Positions 22,092-34,499 of a stretch of 64,000 nt of DNA are shown here, in pieces; the first letter of the stretch is position 1; each line of letters starts with the position of its first letter. A program made the translations under genes and the position numbers. Source of the DNA: Thelephora terrestris (Eukaryota; Basidiomycota; Agaricomycetes; Thelephorales; Thelephoraceae); contig WIUZ02000001.1 in assembly GCA_015956445.1 (NCBI GenBank), positions 2,418,001 through 2,482,000 on the forward strand, read 5' to 3'. Under the pieces are notes generated by a model. It saw only the letters and a program-made list of their open reading frames with translations. It was not told the DNA's origin and searched no databases.

Positions 22092-23862
22092 ATGGCCAGT
22101 GCTATACCCTCTTCTATGTCCAGGCTTCGGTTGGGGCTCACGTGTCTTAGTATCGCACTGAATGCGTAGGCCCTCTATTTACCCCGTTCAGACTATACGC
22201 TCATGATGATCTTTTTAGATTATGTGCTGGTGGTGTGCTCACCTTCCCCCTGATGTCTCCAGCGCTAGCAGAACGGATGAAGTTTACTCAACCACAGCTG
22301 ACGTCCATCGTGCTCGCGTGTGTCTCCCGCCTAAACTGCGCCATCCTTGCGTTGTTCTAAACTTGTTTTGTACTAGTGGTATGGTTGGGCAGTACCCGGC
22401 CGCTCCACTCATCGGGAAGCTGGTCGATTATTATGGGCCCTGGTTGTGCTCACTAATTGCATCAGTCTTGTTCGCTTCCACGTTCGGCTTGTCGGCTTGG
22501 ATATATGCCTCAACGCCCCAAGACATCGATCACCCAAATTCACTCTCCTTCAATGTTCTAGCGGTATGCTTTGGTCTCGCAGGTCTGGCACAAGCTTCCT
22601 CGTGGGTGCATATGCTTTTCCTAGTATAACATTTACTCATCCCACTCTCAGCCTCTTCTCATCACTGTTTGCCGCCACAAAGAATTTTCCAAGTCATATT
22701 GGCATTGTATCGGCCGCTTCCATGGTCATGTATGGGTTGTCGCCCATTTTCCTCTCCTTTTTCGCCAATATCTTCACCGATCCCAATTCTGGGCTCGACC
22801 TCACAAATTATCTCACGTTCCTCGCGCTCGTCGGAGGCACTGTAAACCTGTTTGGTGCTTGTGTACTCACCGTTCCCGGTGGTCACGCGGTGCTGGAGAC
22901 GACAGATGGGGAATTAGAAGCGAGCATCGATGAGACAACCAGTCTCCTATCTGGCCCGAGGAAACATGATGAGGAAGTTAACGTGATCGCCGTTAAAGAA
23001 CCTGATGAGCCGTCCCTCGCAGACCTGCTAAGGGATCCATACTTCTGGGTTCTTTTCGTGTTCATGTCACTCACGATTGGCTGTGTGAGTATGCTTGTGT
23101 TGCCGAGACACTGGCGCTGACGGATCCCGCAGGCAGAGATGGTGCAATCGAATATCGGGTCGATAACGTTGTCGCTATTCCCTGTCTCTTCTGCAGTTTC
23201 GGGAATTTCTACCGAAGCCGCCATTGCTACACAAGTGCGCCTATTTGCTATCGCGAATACCCTATCTCGACTCCTGTCTGGCACGCTTGCGGACATCTTG
23301 TCCCCCGTCGCTCGTTATCTCCCCAGCGGGATTTACTGCTTCACTAAGAAACAGCGATTCAGTAGAGTGCTGTTTTTAACCTCTAGCGCGGCCATCCTCG
23401 TCTTTTCTTTTGCTTGGACTGTGGTCGCTGTGAGGACTCAGCGGGCGCTTTGGGTTCTGAGGTGAGTGAGAATATCGCGCATCTCCGTGTATGATTGGAA
23501 GCCAATAGTCCTCCAGCATTGGTGCAGGGCTAGTGAACGGCTCTATCTTCATCATAGTGTGAGCATGCCCCCTTGTCATGATGTTCTTCGCATACTCAAT
23601 GATCCCCAGTCCTGGAATCTTGTCATCCCTCTGGGGCATCCAGAACCTTGGCCGGAATTTCGGTGTGCTTATACTCTCCCCACTTCTTGGCACACCAGCA
23701 TTCTCTCTGCTTTACTCGTACATCGCTGAGAGTCACACGGACGGCGGGATCTGTAAAGGGATACACTGTTGGCAGTTGACCTTTTGGATCAACGTAGGAT
23801 GCGGTATTGTTGCCCTTGTTCTTTCATGGCTCATGTGGAGTAGGTGGAGAGACAGAGTGTAG
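22092..23862 (+). CDS. MFS transporter, MCH1/nodulin-like type
   Basis: Twelve-helix major facilitator. Start MASAIPSSMSRLRLGLTC at 22092; intron 1 joins to LCAGGVLTFPLMSPALAERM, then QPQLTSIVLA, GMVGQYPAAPLIGKLVDYYG, FASSWVHM and SLFSSLFAATKNFPSHIG. A central acidic loop (DETTSLLSGPRKHDEE) precedes LADLLRDPYFWVLFVFM. The second half has NIGSITLSLFP, FAIANTLSRLLSGTLADI, SAAILVFSFAW, WGIQNLGRNFGVLILSPLLG and a final helix ending SWLMWSRWRDRV. This layout matches yeast Mch1, a monocarboxylate-transporter-like protein with no confirmed substrate. About eight short introns. It looks intact. Confidence 0.87.
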
Positions 23863-24094
23863 TCCCGCTCCTCTCCAGGGCTTTTATAGAGTAATTTATG
23901 GCTATATTAGGGTGCTTCGACTCCGGTGATGACCATGCCTCGTCTTATACTACAGTCCTCATCTATCAGATTCACCTTTTCTTTGAATAGATTTCTTGGT
24001 AGAATATTGCATGGGTTGCCGCCCTACGCTTCGATTTCTGGCTTCCCAGTCACACTCCCGCAGAAATCCGGGAGGCGGGTGACGGTGTGGGACA

Positions 24095-24287
24095 GAACAC
24101 TCGGGCTGCCTGATCTGCCTCGAGCTGGTTCAGCGGCGAGATGACCGGACAGATTTTTTCGTGACCTTCTTCCAATAGTAGAGGGAAAGCCAAGGCAGAG
24201 ATTTCCGGACCCAGGACCAGCAATAACAGCAGTGCTAAGTTCCAGAGCCAGTGCTTCAACAACATCGATCTGCCACTCGTACTGCAA
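24095..24287 (-). pseudogene. Fragment of RecQ/DEAD-type helicase, degraded
   Basis: Minus-strand reading from 24287 gives YEWQIDVVEALALELSTAV and IAGPGSG, matching the Q-motif plus motif I region of the RecQ-like helicases that abound in mushroom genomes (usual form WQxDVxEALxLGLDxxVIAGTGxGKT). The Lys-Thr of Walker A is missing. The match continues in another frame from about 24205 as LAFPLLLEEGHEKICPVISP and LNQLEADQAARVF, the usual motif Ia segment. One frame change, no 5' or 3' remainder found, and no motifs II-VI, so this is a short relic. Confidence 0.6.
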
Positions 24288-24383
24288 CTTGATTGCGGGG
24301 ACACAACGCGCGCGGTATCAGAGCCAGAGAGCAAGCTCTCTCTCGCTCAAGAGAAGCCTTCATGGATTGTTTTTTTGATGTGG

Positions 24384-24692
24384 TCACAGCGAAGTGCATT
24401 GCCTATCATTAGCAGATCTGAATCGAGATCGGGCATACTTCGAAAACGAAACCATTCTTCCCCCTTCCAAATCGAGGGCACCTGGACTCGAGCCGGTCCG
24501 TTCTCTTTGGTCGCCGAAGATTTCGTCGTCGAGGTTCGGCAGTCCGATCGGGATGGTAAATCCGCGCCTCCCTGTAAGCACCTTCGGCCCTCCCTCCTGC
24601 AATGGCCCGGCCCACTCCTCACGTGTCCAAACAATCAAATTTCCGAGTCGCGCCGCTTCACCTTTTTCCCCGTTCCCGGCGAGCGATGCCAT
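24384..24692 (-). CDS. Doubtful small ORF
   Basis: A 102-codon frame starting MASLAGNGEKGEAARLGN with WTREEWAGPL and GLPNLDDEIFGDQRE. Composition is coding-like, and it sits upstream of, and divergent from, the lyase gene. It has no recognised domain, and other frames are equally open here. It may be a small orphan gene, a leader exon of the helicase relic just downstream, or chance. Confidence 0.25.
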   Translation of the reverse strand: MASLAGNGEKGEAARLGNLIVWTREEWAGPLQEGGPKVLTGRRGFTIPIGLPNLDDEIFGDQRERTGSSPGALDLEGGRMVSFSKYARSRFRSANDRQCTSL

Positions 24693-24785
24693 TTGCGCGG
24701 CCGCGGGCCATCACAATCAAATTCTTGAAAGTGATCGACGATCGAGTCAGTCGCTAGAAATCTATCCGAACTTCCACATATCAGG

Positions 24786-26572
<1,787 letters not shown>

Positions 26573-26803
26573 AACGAATGTACTTGGAGTTAGAACGATG
26601 CTGTACGATTGAACTGGTCGGTTACTTGATCTCATGACCTGAGGCTGGGCGGCTCGGAGTTTGAGTGGTTTCCCGCAATGCCCAGCCCTTCGCAACAAAC
26701 GCTCAGGAACGATTGCTGTGTCAGTAAAAATCCCTATACCCTTTCCACACCCCCTCTATCTTCCGCTCCCTCACTCGCCTTCTTTCACCTCTAATACTCA
26801 ACC

Positions 26804-28345
26804 ATGGGAGACAGATTAGCCGCAATAAGAGTGAGTAAACAAAATCCTCGTCCGACCGCCCACAACGCCGCCCAATGTCCCCGCGTGTCATTGAACTGAC
26901 GGCCGTTTTGTGTCCCCTTATCAGGCTCAGCAGCAAGGAGGGAATGGGTACGATCCCTTCCAATTCTCCGCAAAAGAGACGCGAGAGTTGACCGCCGTCG
27001 CGTGCATTGTGTTCACAGCTCACCTCAAAGGACGAATAATCCGTACGCCCAGTTCGACGATAGGAACTACGAGATGGGCGACGTCAGGAGCACTACAAAC
27101 CTCACGGCTGGAATGGCAGGTGGAGGCCAGGAGTCTATGTCCGACTTCTACGACGAGGTAATTGCCCCGCTTCTACCTCTCCACGACCCCCTATTGTCAC
27201 CATGGATTGCCGACGCCGGCCGATCTCCATCACGAGCGAACTTCCTAATCCGAGCAGCCCGCCCACACTGACCCTTGACTTTCCCATCTAGATCTCCTCC
27301 ATCCAAGGCAGCTTAAAACAGTTCAACGAAAACGTCTCTCGTATCTCCGAACTCCACTCGAGGTCCGTTAACACCACGGATGACGGTGCCGCCCAGCGGA
27401 ACGCGGCAGAGTTGGAAGAGCTCGTTGCGGACACTAGCGCGCTTAGCGACACTCTCAAGCGGAGGATCAAGGCTCTGGAAAGGCAAAGAGTCTCCGGTCG
27501 CGATGGGCAGGTCAGAAAACAACAGGTGTGTGGATATGCCGATTATCGCCTGCGGTTCCGAAGGATTGACCCATCCCATCGCACGGCCTTGGCATTGATA
27601 TCTATAGACGGGGCTTGTCAAGTCAAAATTCGTGGAGGCGATTCAAAATTACCAAACGGTAGAACAGCAATACAGGCAGAAGTACAAGCAGAGGTTGGAG
27701 CGTCAGTACAAGATCGTGAAACCGGATGCTACACCCGAAGAGGTCCGTGCTGTCGTGGAAGATGATAATGGGGGGCAGGTCTTCAGTCAGGCTGTAAGGA
27801 TATGTTTTCAACTCGTGCCTCTGTGCATGAGGATTGCTCGATATCATGGTTTTGCTGATACTTTCTTTGCAGCTCTTGAATACTAATCGATACGGCGAGT
27901 CTAAAGCTGCCTATCGTGAAGTCCAAGAGAGGCACAAGGATATCCAAAAGATTGAACGCACCCTCACTGAACTGGCGCAACTCTTCAATGATGTACGTCG
28001 ACCTTTTTTTCGCATGATACAGCACCCCCCCACACCCATGCGTAGATGAGTATCTTGGTCGAACAGCAAGACGAGACGCTGGATGTAATCGTGGAAACAG
28101 CAGCCCATGTCGAGAAAGACACAGAAGCGGGTCTAGGTCACACCATGAAGGCAGTTGATTCCGCTCGTGGAGCCCGCAGGAAGCGATGGATATGCTTCGG
28201 CCTTTTCGCTCTCCTTCTGCTCATTGTCGCCATCGTCATCGCCGTTGTCATCCTCAACAACAGGAAAAGTGAGTTGCCCTCCATCACGTCGCGTGTTACG
28301 GGGTTGCTTACAGTTTCCGTCGTGTTACGGGAACAGTTGCCGTGA
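26804..28345 (+). CDS. SSO1: Plasma-membrane syntaxin (Qa-SNARE), Sso1/Sso2 type
   Basis: t-SNARE for exocytic fusion. ATG at 26804 gives MGDRLAAIR, an intron, AQQQGGNG, a 78-nt intron, then TNNPYAQFDDRNYEMGDVR. The Habc helices follow: SSIQGSLKQFNENVSRISEL, ALSDTLKRRIKALERQR, QNYQTVEQQYRQKYKQRLER and QYKIVKPDATPEEVRAVVED. The SNARE helix includes LAQLFNDMSILVEQQDETLD with the zero-layer Gln in VEQQ. A basic ARRKRW precedes the single tail anchor ICFGLFALLLLIVAIVIAV. The frame can end at 28345 with or without use of a last donor at 28270. About eight introns. The gene looks intact. Confidence 0.92.
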
Positions 28346-28650
28346 AATAATAACCCTGGGTCAAGTCTTCCCCGCGGTCGCACTTGATACCTACCCATGT
28401 ATGCGCTGTCCTATGTTGTTTAGTATCCCTCTTTTTTATTTTTTGGCACGAGCACGGACAAAACCTCAGGCGCATTCCTTTCCGGATATCTCTCACCTAG
28501 TCTTTTCATGTTCTTCTGTGGATTTGGGGTTCGTCTGTTTAATATACGCGATTTTGCGAGCGTGGAATGTCGGCGTCGGCTGTATTGAAACAGGACATAC
28601 TGCAAGGCGCATGCTGTCACCCTCGTCGGCAGTGAAGCACCCTCTCTGGA

Positions 28651-29079
28651 TCAGGGTAGGCGTTGTGAATGCCGCTGTTCTCCATATGCGTCCCTGCGTG
28701 CACTACAAACGCTTTCGTTTCTGGATGTGATAACCGCACGTAGATGGGGAAGCGGCGCTTTTGTTTCCGCGATTTTACAAAGGCCTCTTATAAATTCACT
28801 CCCTGGACGAGCCCTAAGATGATCGGATCCACCACAAGTCAGGTAGAGTTCGGTGCCAAGAATGGAGAGATATCGCGTCGTCACGTTTTGAAGCAAACAC
28901 GACTCCATCCTCCATGGGTACATGCTATAGTACACACAACAGTTCACAATGCCGTTGGCGTTAAAGTCAATGTTGACCGCTAAGCCACGATATCTGGTTC
29001 CCTCCACCCCGGCCTGCTGCGCATACCGGTATATCTGCTTTTGGGACCTTGGTACGACAGGATCCAAGTCAGTGGGCAA
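28651..29079 (-). CDS. Doubtful ORF of 142 codons
   Basis: The frame contains QIYRYAQQAGVEGTRYRGLA, which weakly recalls the IYRYRxQRGVNLG entry of fungal GH5 exo-glucanases, but the following GSWF block is absent and nothing downstream fits that family. It may be the tail of a spliced gene whose 5' part overlaps 29069-29425, a relic, or chance. No function is assigned. Confidence 0.2.
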   Translation of the reverse strand: MPTDLDPVVPRSQKQIYRYAQQAGVEGTRYRGLAVNIDFNANGIVNCCVYYSMYPWRMESCLLQNVTTRYLSILGTELYLTCGGSDHLRARPGSEFIRGLCKIAETKAPLPHLRAVITSRNESVCSARRDAYGEQRHSQRLP

Positions 29080-29968
29080 GCCTTACGTGCAACTCAGAAC
29101 GGTGTTTGTACTCACTACGAGCATCGCGGCCTTGCATCTGATTCCTGCTCACGTCGTCGGCTTCCGAAAGGTCGCACCCTCCATCACCAACGACAGTGTC
29201 GATGGGCACGACTTGGATCTCGCCCGCGTCATCGAAGGGCCCCACGTACCCTTTTGCTTCGGTCTTCGCGTTTCGCTTGAGCATTTTCGTGACGGCAGGA
29301 ATGGGGAGATTACGATACGCCTTTGATTGGCGTGGTTTAGTGTTTGGGGATGGGTGGAGCGAGTGGGGGTGCTGCACGTAAGGAGCTTGGAGAATACGGA
29401 GAGCGTTCTTCTTGCAGGGGAGCACGGACAGGGTGATAGACTAGCAAGGTCAGTACTTATGCATTATGGAAAACTCTGTCCCATCTAAGGTTAGTGACGC
29501 TAGGGTCTTGGATTTGGCGATTCAATGGGCCTGACCCGAAAGAGGAAGTCGAGTCGCCTCCCGGCCACTCGGATCACTCATAGGGGGAGTGTCCTGACAA
29601 GTAGCTCGATCGTCCCGTCATAGATGACTTCACATTCGCATTTTCACGATTCCCCTTTCCTTGTTCTCCATCGTCAGGAGCCCGTAGGCTCGTTCTGAAG
29701 CAAGCTTGAAGTCACCCGACTGCCCCTGCGCCCCCTGCGCCCAAGGAATGGGGCGCTCATTATGTACGAATCCACCCCTACTCCGCTGGTCGGCGAAGTG
29801 GACCACTGGAGGATCCGGCTTGCTTGTGACAACTAAAGCCGTGAATCTCCTCTTCTTGGGTGGGGCGGTTTCCACCTCCCCTTTTCTCCTCGTTACCTCA
29901 AAAATCACTTGAGTCACACGTCGACGTCAGATCCCAGGACCAAGGGGACCAAGTGACCGAAATTAAGG

Positions 29969-29977
29969 TATAAAAAG
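29969..29977 (+). promoter_or_regulatory. TATA box of the Con-6 gene
   Basis: A clean TATAAAAAG lies 97 bp before the start codon at 30074, followed by a CT-rich leader. A strong TATA promoter fits a highly induced stress or conidiation-type gene. Confidence 0.7.
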
Positions 29978-30073
29978 AGGGGGAATCCAATCGGTCCCAA
30001 CCCCTCATTTACATTCCGCACACTTATATCTCTTTTCTGTTCCTCTCAAACTTACGCTTCAACTCACTCAAAA

Positions 30074-30675
30074 ATGTCTACCAGTACGCTTCATCCCAGG
30101 AAGAATCCTCTTGCAATCTGCAGCGCGTGTCTAACGTTGTATTGTCGCAGCTAAAGATCAAGGCCATGTCATTGGTGGATTGAAAGCCGCCATATCCAAT
30201 CCCAACACGTCCGAAGAAGCTAAAGAGCGCGCCGCTGAGCGTCTTGAGGAGATGGGCGAATCTGCACCCGCTCACCAAGAGTTGGGAACTCACCAGATCG
30301 CTGGCTACAAAGCCACCATCACCAGTTCAGTAAAATTCCCTTCTGTACTTTGCCGCCTCAAGGTTGATCGCTCTTGTCTATACAGATCCTAATACTTCGG
30401 AGGAAGCAAAACAACACGCTCGTGAAGTACTTGAGACTGGCGGCGGCGAAAAGCCCGAGAAACATGCCAGGCACTCTCCCACTCACTCTCCCCACGACGA
30501 GCACACCAAGCGCGTTCTTGCGGGATACAAAGCCGCTCTACACAGTCCGTCTATTCTTCTTCCCTAAGCTGTTGCTGCGTTTCTGACCTTTCCGTTCTCG
30601 GTAGACGCTAACGTCTCCGACGAGGCCAAAGAACGGGCCAAGGATTTCTTGAGGGACCACGGGGAGGATGTCTAA
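30074..30675 (+). CDS. Conidiation-specific protein 6 (Con-6) with three repeats
   Basis: Small hydrophilic protein, about 135 residues, four exons, made of three Con-6 units: GGLKAAISNPNTSEEAKERA, then GYKATITNPNTSEEAKQHA and GYKAALHNANVSDEAKERA, the second and third separated by a His/Ser linker (KHARHSPTHSPHDEHTK). Con-6 proteins were first found as conidiation-induced in Neurospora and are widespread stress-linked small proteins; their molecular job is unknown. Introns 2 and 3 both fall inside the same Asn codon of repeats 2 and 3. ATG at 30074 follows a TATA box and AC-rich leader. It looks whole. Confidence 0.92.
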
Positions 30676-31540
30676 AGTGTTCTCCAACCGTCGTTGCGCC
30701 AGTGATGTCACAAAATGTATCAGTACCCGGGTTTGTTAAATGGAAATTACCGAAGCGAGTCCCATGGATTCACTGCGAGCTGGGTGGGACATTGAACCTA
30801 ACTGAAGCTGGACAACCGACAGTACCCGCAGAACTCGTCACTTAATCCGGGTGTTTAAAGGGAACGTGAGTACCGTAAGACAGAATCGAGGATTGTGCGA
30901 TCAATAGAAGCAACTGGCAGACAAAGTACTCCGCACCGAAGTTGCTCCGGACCGGTGAGTATAGGGAAGTGATTGAGAGCAACATGTTACCGTGCACCGT
31001 GCACCTTGCCGCATGAAGATTATGCTTCGGTAGGTCGACAGGCTAATCCATCGGGAGTCTTTAGTTGATCATTCTCACATTCGTGAGTGCAACGTTAACG
31101 ACGTAGCCACTGAGGTTGGGATCTGAAACGAGGGATGGTATTAGACTCCCACGTCCGGCGGGAAGCTCGAACCGTAATATACATCTTACAAAGTATGCGT
31201 ATTTGATACAGTCTACATAAACCCCGTCTAACAACGGCAATAAGTGCACAAAGCATGCAAGATTAAAAGCGAATCCAAAACGAATGGTGCGTAAGGGGAA
31301 AGTGATACAAAAGATGAGACGCGTTCGACTTGGACATTTTCAGAGCATTAACGTAGAAGAGTCCAGGTTTTCCATTGACGTTGCAAGAGTGCGTTAACGA
31401 GTGAGTAGCGGCAAGTCGTGGGTCGTGAGCATTGCAGCGAGCGCGGGAAAGCCCTCAAGGCCCTCAGATCGAAAGGAAAGCAAGAAAGATAACAGGAGAA
31501 GAACACCAGGACAGAGGGAGGAGGGTGAGGGCGTTGATTA
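30676..31540. other. Convergent intergenic region
   Basis: About 860 bp between the ends of the Con-6 gene and the first MARVEL-like gene. A short direct repeat (GTGCACC twice) occurs near 30990-31005. No coding signal is seen. Confidence 0.5.
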
Positions 31541-33051
31541 TCATCGCCTCCCTCGACCCTTTCCGGCGTGAGGGGTGCCCTGCGCGGCACCAGCGGTCGT
31601 CCACCCTTCGCCTCTACCGTTCCTGAACGGGGGTTTTGTCACAGGGAGATTCCATTCTTCCTCACGGACATCGTGAGGGAACAAACTGTTCACGCTCCTC
31701 CTATCAGACGGCGAGAGGAGAACGGCCGTAGTGGTGGTGACCGTGGTGTTGGAGGACCGATCTACATCTTGTTTACCCGTGCCTTGATCTCGATTGTAAC
31801 TTTCACTGGAGGTTGTCGCAGCGGGCCACCCGAGGAGGTTGTGAAACCCAGTGAGGGGTTGCAAGGAACGCTCCTTGTCAGAGTCACCAGGAACCTTGCT
31901 GGCAGCTGCGCCATGCTTCCAGGGGGCGGCAAAGGGGCGTTCGAGCTTCTCGTGGAGTCTGCTCTCGTACGTGGGTTTCGTGATCGCGCGGGTAGGATGC
32001 TGGACGGGGACACCATGGTGATTGGCAGAACCTTCATCAGATGATCGGTTGAACGGATTGTGGAGGCCACGGGTCAAACCGACGTTGTGTTGCTTCGCCC
32101 ACGCAGGGGTGAAGCTGGCTACGCTGAGGGTAAACGAGCCACGGGGGATGGAGAGCCAAGGGGCCTTGGGAGGTGCTCTGAGGGACTGGTTCTGATCGTC
32201 TAGATTTTGCCTGCTTCCCGGGAGGGAGTGGGCGGATCGGGATGCATCATCGGAGACGGTCTGACATTCAAGATCGAATTTTTCCGAAGGGGACGCAGAG
32301 AGGTCAAACCAGGGGATCTCGGAGACGGTTGAATGCCAGATGTCGGGAATAAACGGCGCGTGGAGGACGGTGACAATCAAGAGCGTGACCGAGTAAGAAA
32401 AAACTAAAAAAGGAAAAGATGAGGAAAGGATTAGGAGAATTCAGAGATAACGCGTACAAATAAAGAAATTCATCCATGAAACGGGAAGAACCAAGATCGA
32501 AGACGAACACATCGCCATATTGACTGTGTATTTCCTAATAAGTGAAGCGCCTAACCACATCTGCAGCACTGAACTCACCTGGAGTTGATAAGCACATCTT
32601 GGCAGGGCCAAGGCGGGTTGACAAGACGCTCGAAACAAATGTCAATACGGCCATGAAGGTCACCCAGGACACTTCGGACAACAACATAGACACTGGCGGG
32701 ATGGCATGAGAGTATTGGCGCTCTCCAAGGAGACTGCGGGAGATGATCAATACGAAGAAGTTACTAGTAAGTGAGAGAAGACTCACAGCATGGAGATGAA
32801 CAAGAATACACTGGAATTGAAGACGGCGAGGGACGAACCAGCGCTGACGTACTCGTCCCATGTTCTGGAAGCGGTGATGTTGAAGGCAGCGAATGAAAGT
32901 ATCAAGATGTTGAGCATAAGCAGGACAACTACATCGTGGGTCAGAACAATGGCAGGAACAAGGGGAGGGTGGATCAGTTACCGAATACGACAAGTCTCAG
33001 TACTAAGAAGGGACGGCTGATCAGCCGTGGGATTTTTGTGTTCGCGTTCAT
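31541..33051 (-). CDS. MARVEL-like four-helix membrane protein with long disordered tail (copy 1)
   Basis: Start at 33051 gives MNANTKIPRLISRPFLVLRL leading into TM1. After an intron the frame reads LMLNILILSFAAFNITASRT, then WDEYVSAGSSLAVFNSSVF and LFISML (TM2), then SEVSWVTFMAVLTFVSSVLS (TM3) and a last helix near 32390 (SVTLLIVTVLHAPFIPDIWH). The tail carries the motif IWHSTVSEIPWF and about 250 disordered residues, Ser/Pro/Arg-rich, ending GKGRGRR. Exon joins around 32.4-32.6 kb are uncertain. The motif and layout are shared with the gene at 39950-41627, so the two are paralogues. Function unknown; MARVEL proteins act at membrane domains. Confidence 0.72.
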
Positions 33052-34214
33052 AGTCGGATGCGTTACGCGTGTGCAAACGAACGAGGATTAAGGGTGGGGA
33101 AGAGGAATGGGCCGTCGACGGAACTGCGAACGAGCACCAAAGAGAGAAGGGGAAGGTGGCTCAAAACCCGCCTTTTCAAGTTGATCGCGGTCGGCGAATT
33201 CGGGGGAGGGAAAGAATAGCAGGTGCCAAGAAACGAACGATATTCGTAAGATGTAAGTATCAGCAATCGGACATAGACAGGTCGTGTGTGTGTACCAGCA
33301 ACAGCAGAGAGGGAGAGAGAAAGAAGGAGGAACCAGCATGGGAGGCCGCAGTTTTATTCTGGAGGAGTAATGGGTGGCTCGACATGGGCGACAATGAGGC
33401 CAGGGATTAGACGAAGCCGTTGCGACCATTGTCCCCATAGCCGATTCAAGAACCACATGGCACGTGAGATCTGATCCGCTCCTGGACAGGGCCGACCGGA
33501 ACCGCTTCCGCCCCCCCGCTCCGCTCCCGAGCCATTCCAGTATTGCAATTTGCAGCACATCGACGACGACGAGAATAACTTCATGGTGATAGCGCAAGAT
33601 CTTTTAGAAGAAGAAAACAACAACGAGGGTTGTGATCCAAATCCATGCCAAGCGGTCTCAACTTCAACGAGGCACTCAAGGCAGAACCAACCAAGCGCCG
33701 GAGAGAAACATGCCAATGGCGTGTGGTCGCATAAGGGCTGGAAGGCCTCTTTCACTCCCAAATCGGATACTTCGTGAATCATGGCGTTCCGTTAGGCCAC
33801 CTCCCCTGACGGCGAGCTGACAGCCCGGACCCAATAAGACCGCTACTCTTCCCGTCTCCACGCCAAAGATAACCATGATAGGTCATCATCGGCGATCAAC
33901 TCCACTCCGCGCACTGCAAGTGAGGGTTGGGTGAGGTTGACAGAATTGGAAGGAAAGGAGGTGAGTGCACCACAACTCGAAATGAGACGAAGGATGAAAC
34001 GGAAACGGATTGGACGGCGTGCGGAATAACGAATGGGTAAGGGACAGTGTCACGTGTGACATGAAAGGGCGAAGTTGGGGACGCGTCAGCCTTAGTTTCA
34101 GATAAATATAAGGAGTGATGACCGTTTTCCCCCTTCCAAATACCTCCTCCCACCCACCCACTCGTCTCACCGCACAACCAAGCCCTCCGTCCCCCTTCCC
34201 TCATCTCTCCAGCT
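33052..34214. other. Divergent intergenic region
   Basis: About 1.16 kb between the starts of MARVEL-like copy 1 and the AN1 gene. It should hold both promoters. A TATA-like AAATATAAG lies near 34104, about 110 bp before the AN1 start. No gene is seen. Confidence 0.5.
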
Positions 34215-34499
34215 ATGCCAGCCAAGAAACGCTGCCAATTCCAAGGTGATCAGAAATGCACCTCCGCAGTCCTCAGGATTGTCGGTCACTGTCCACACTG
34301 CTCCGCTGACTTTTGCGGCAATGTATGTTCAATCATGTTTCTGCTACGCAGTCTGCCCCTCTTACCCCTTACCTAGCATCGTCTTCCTGAACACCACTCC
34401 TGCGCACATATGGAAGACTGCCGACAACAAGCCTTTAATAAGAACAAGGCAAAGCTGGAGAGCGAGCGGACCGTTGCTTCCAAGATGGCCATGACATGA
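34215..34499 (+). CDS. Small AN1-type zinc-finger protein
   Basis: A two-exon gene of about 76 residues that is almost entirely one AN1 finger. It reads MPAKKRCQFQGDQKCTSAV, then LRIVGHCPHCSADFCGN, then across the intron HRLPEHHSCAHMEDCRQQAF and KNKAKLESERTVASKMAMT. All eight zinc ligands of the AN1 pattern (C-C-C-C-C-H-H-C) are present. Proteins of this form occur across fungi and are linked to stress response and ubiquitin or proteasome factors. The ORF is too short to be noticed without splicing. It looks intact. Confidence 0.9.

Larger units (their letters stand above)
23863..24785. other. Intergenic stretch holding a helicase scrap and the ARG4 promoter
   Basis: About 920 bp between the transporter and argininosuccinate lyase. 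The middle holds a degraded helicase fragment and a doubtful minus-strand ORF, listed separately. The last 100 bp before 24786 should be the lyase promoter and leader. Confidence 0.5.
28346..30073. other. Gene-poor stretch upstream of the Con-6 gene
   Basis: About 1.7 kb with no gene I can name. Two minus-strand frames (28651-29079 and 29069-29425) are discussed separately. The right-hand end is the Con-6 promoter with a TATA box. Confidence 0.45.

Noticed and set aside
28651-29425. A fungal GH5 exo-glucanase on the minus strand
   Set aside because: Only the short IYRYxxQxGV string fits; the conserved GSWF and catalytic Glu blocks are missing, so I kept it as a doubtful ORF.
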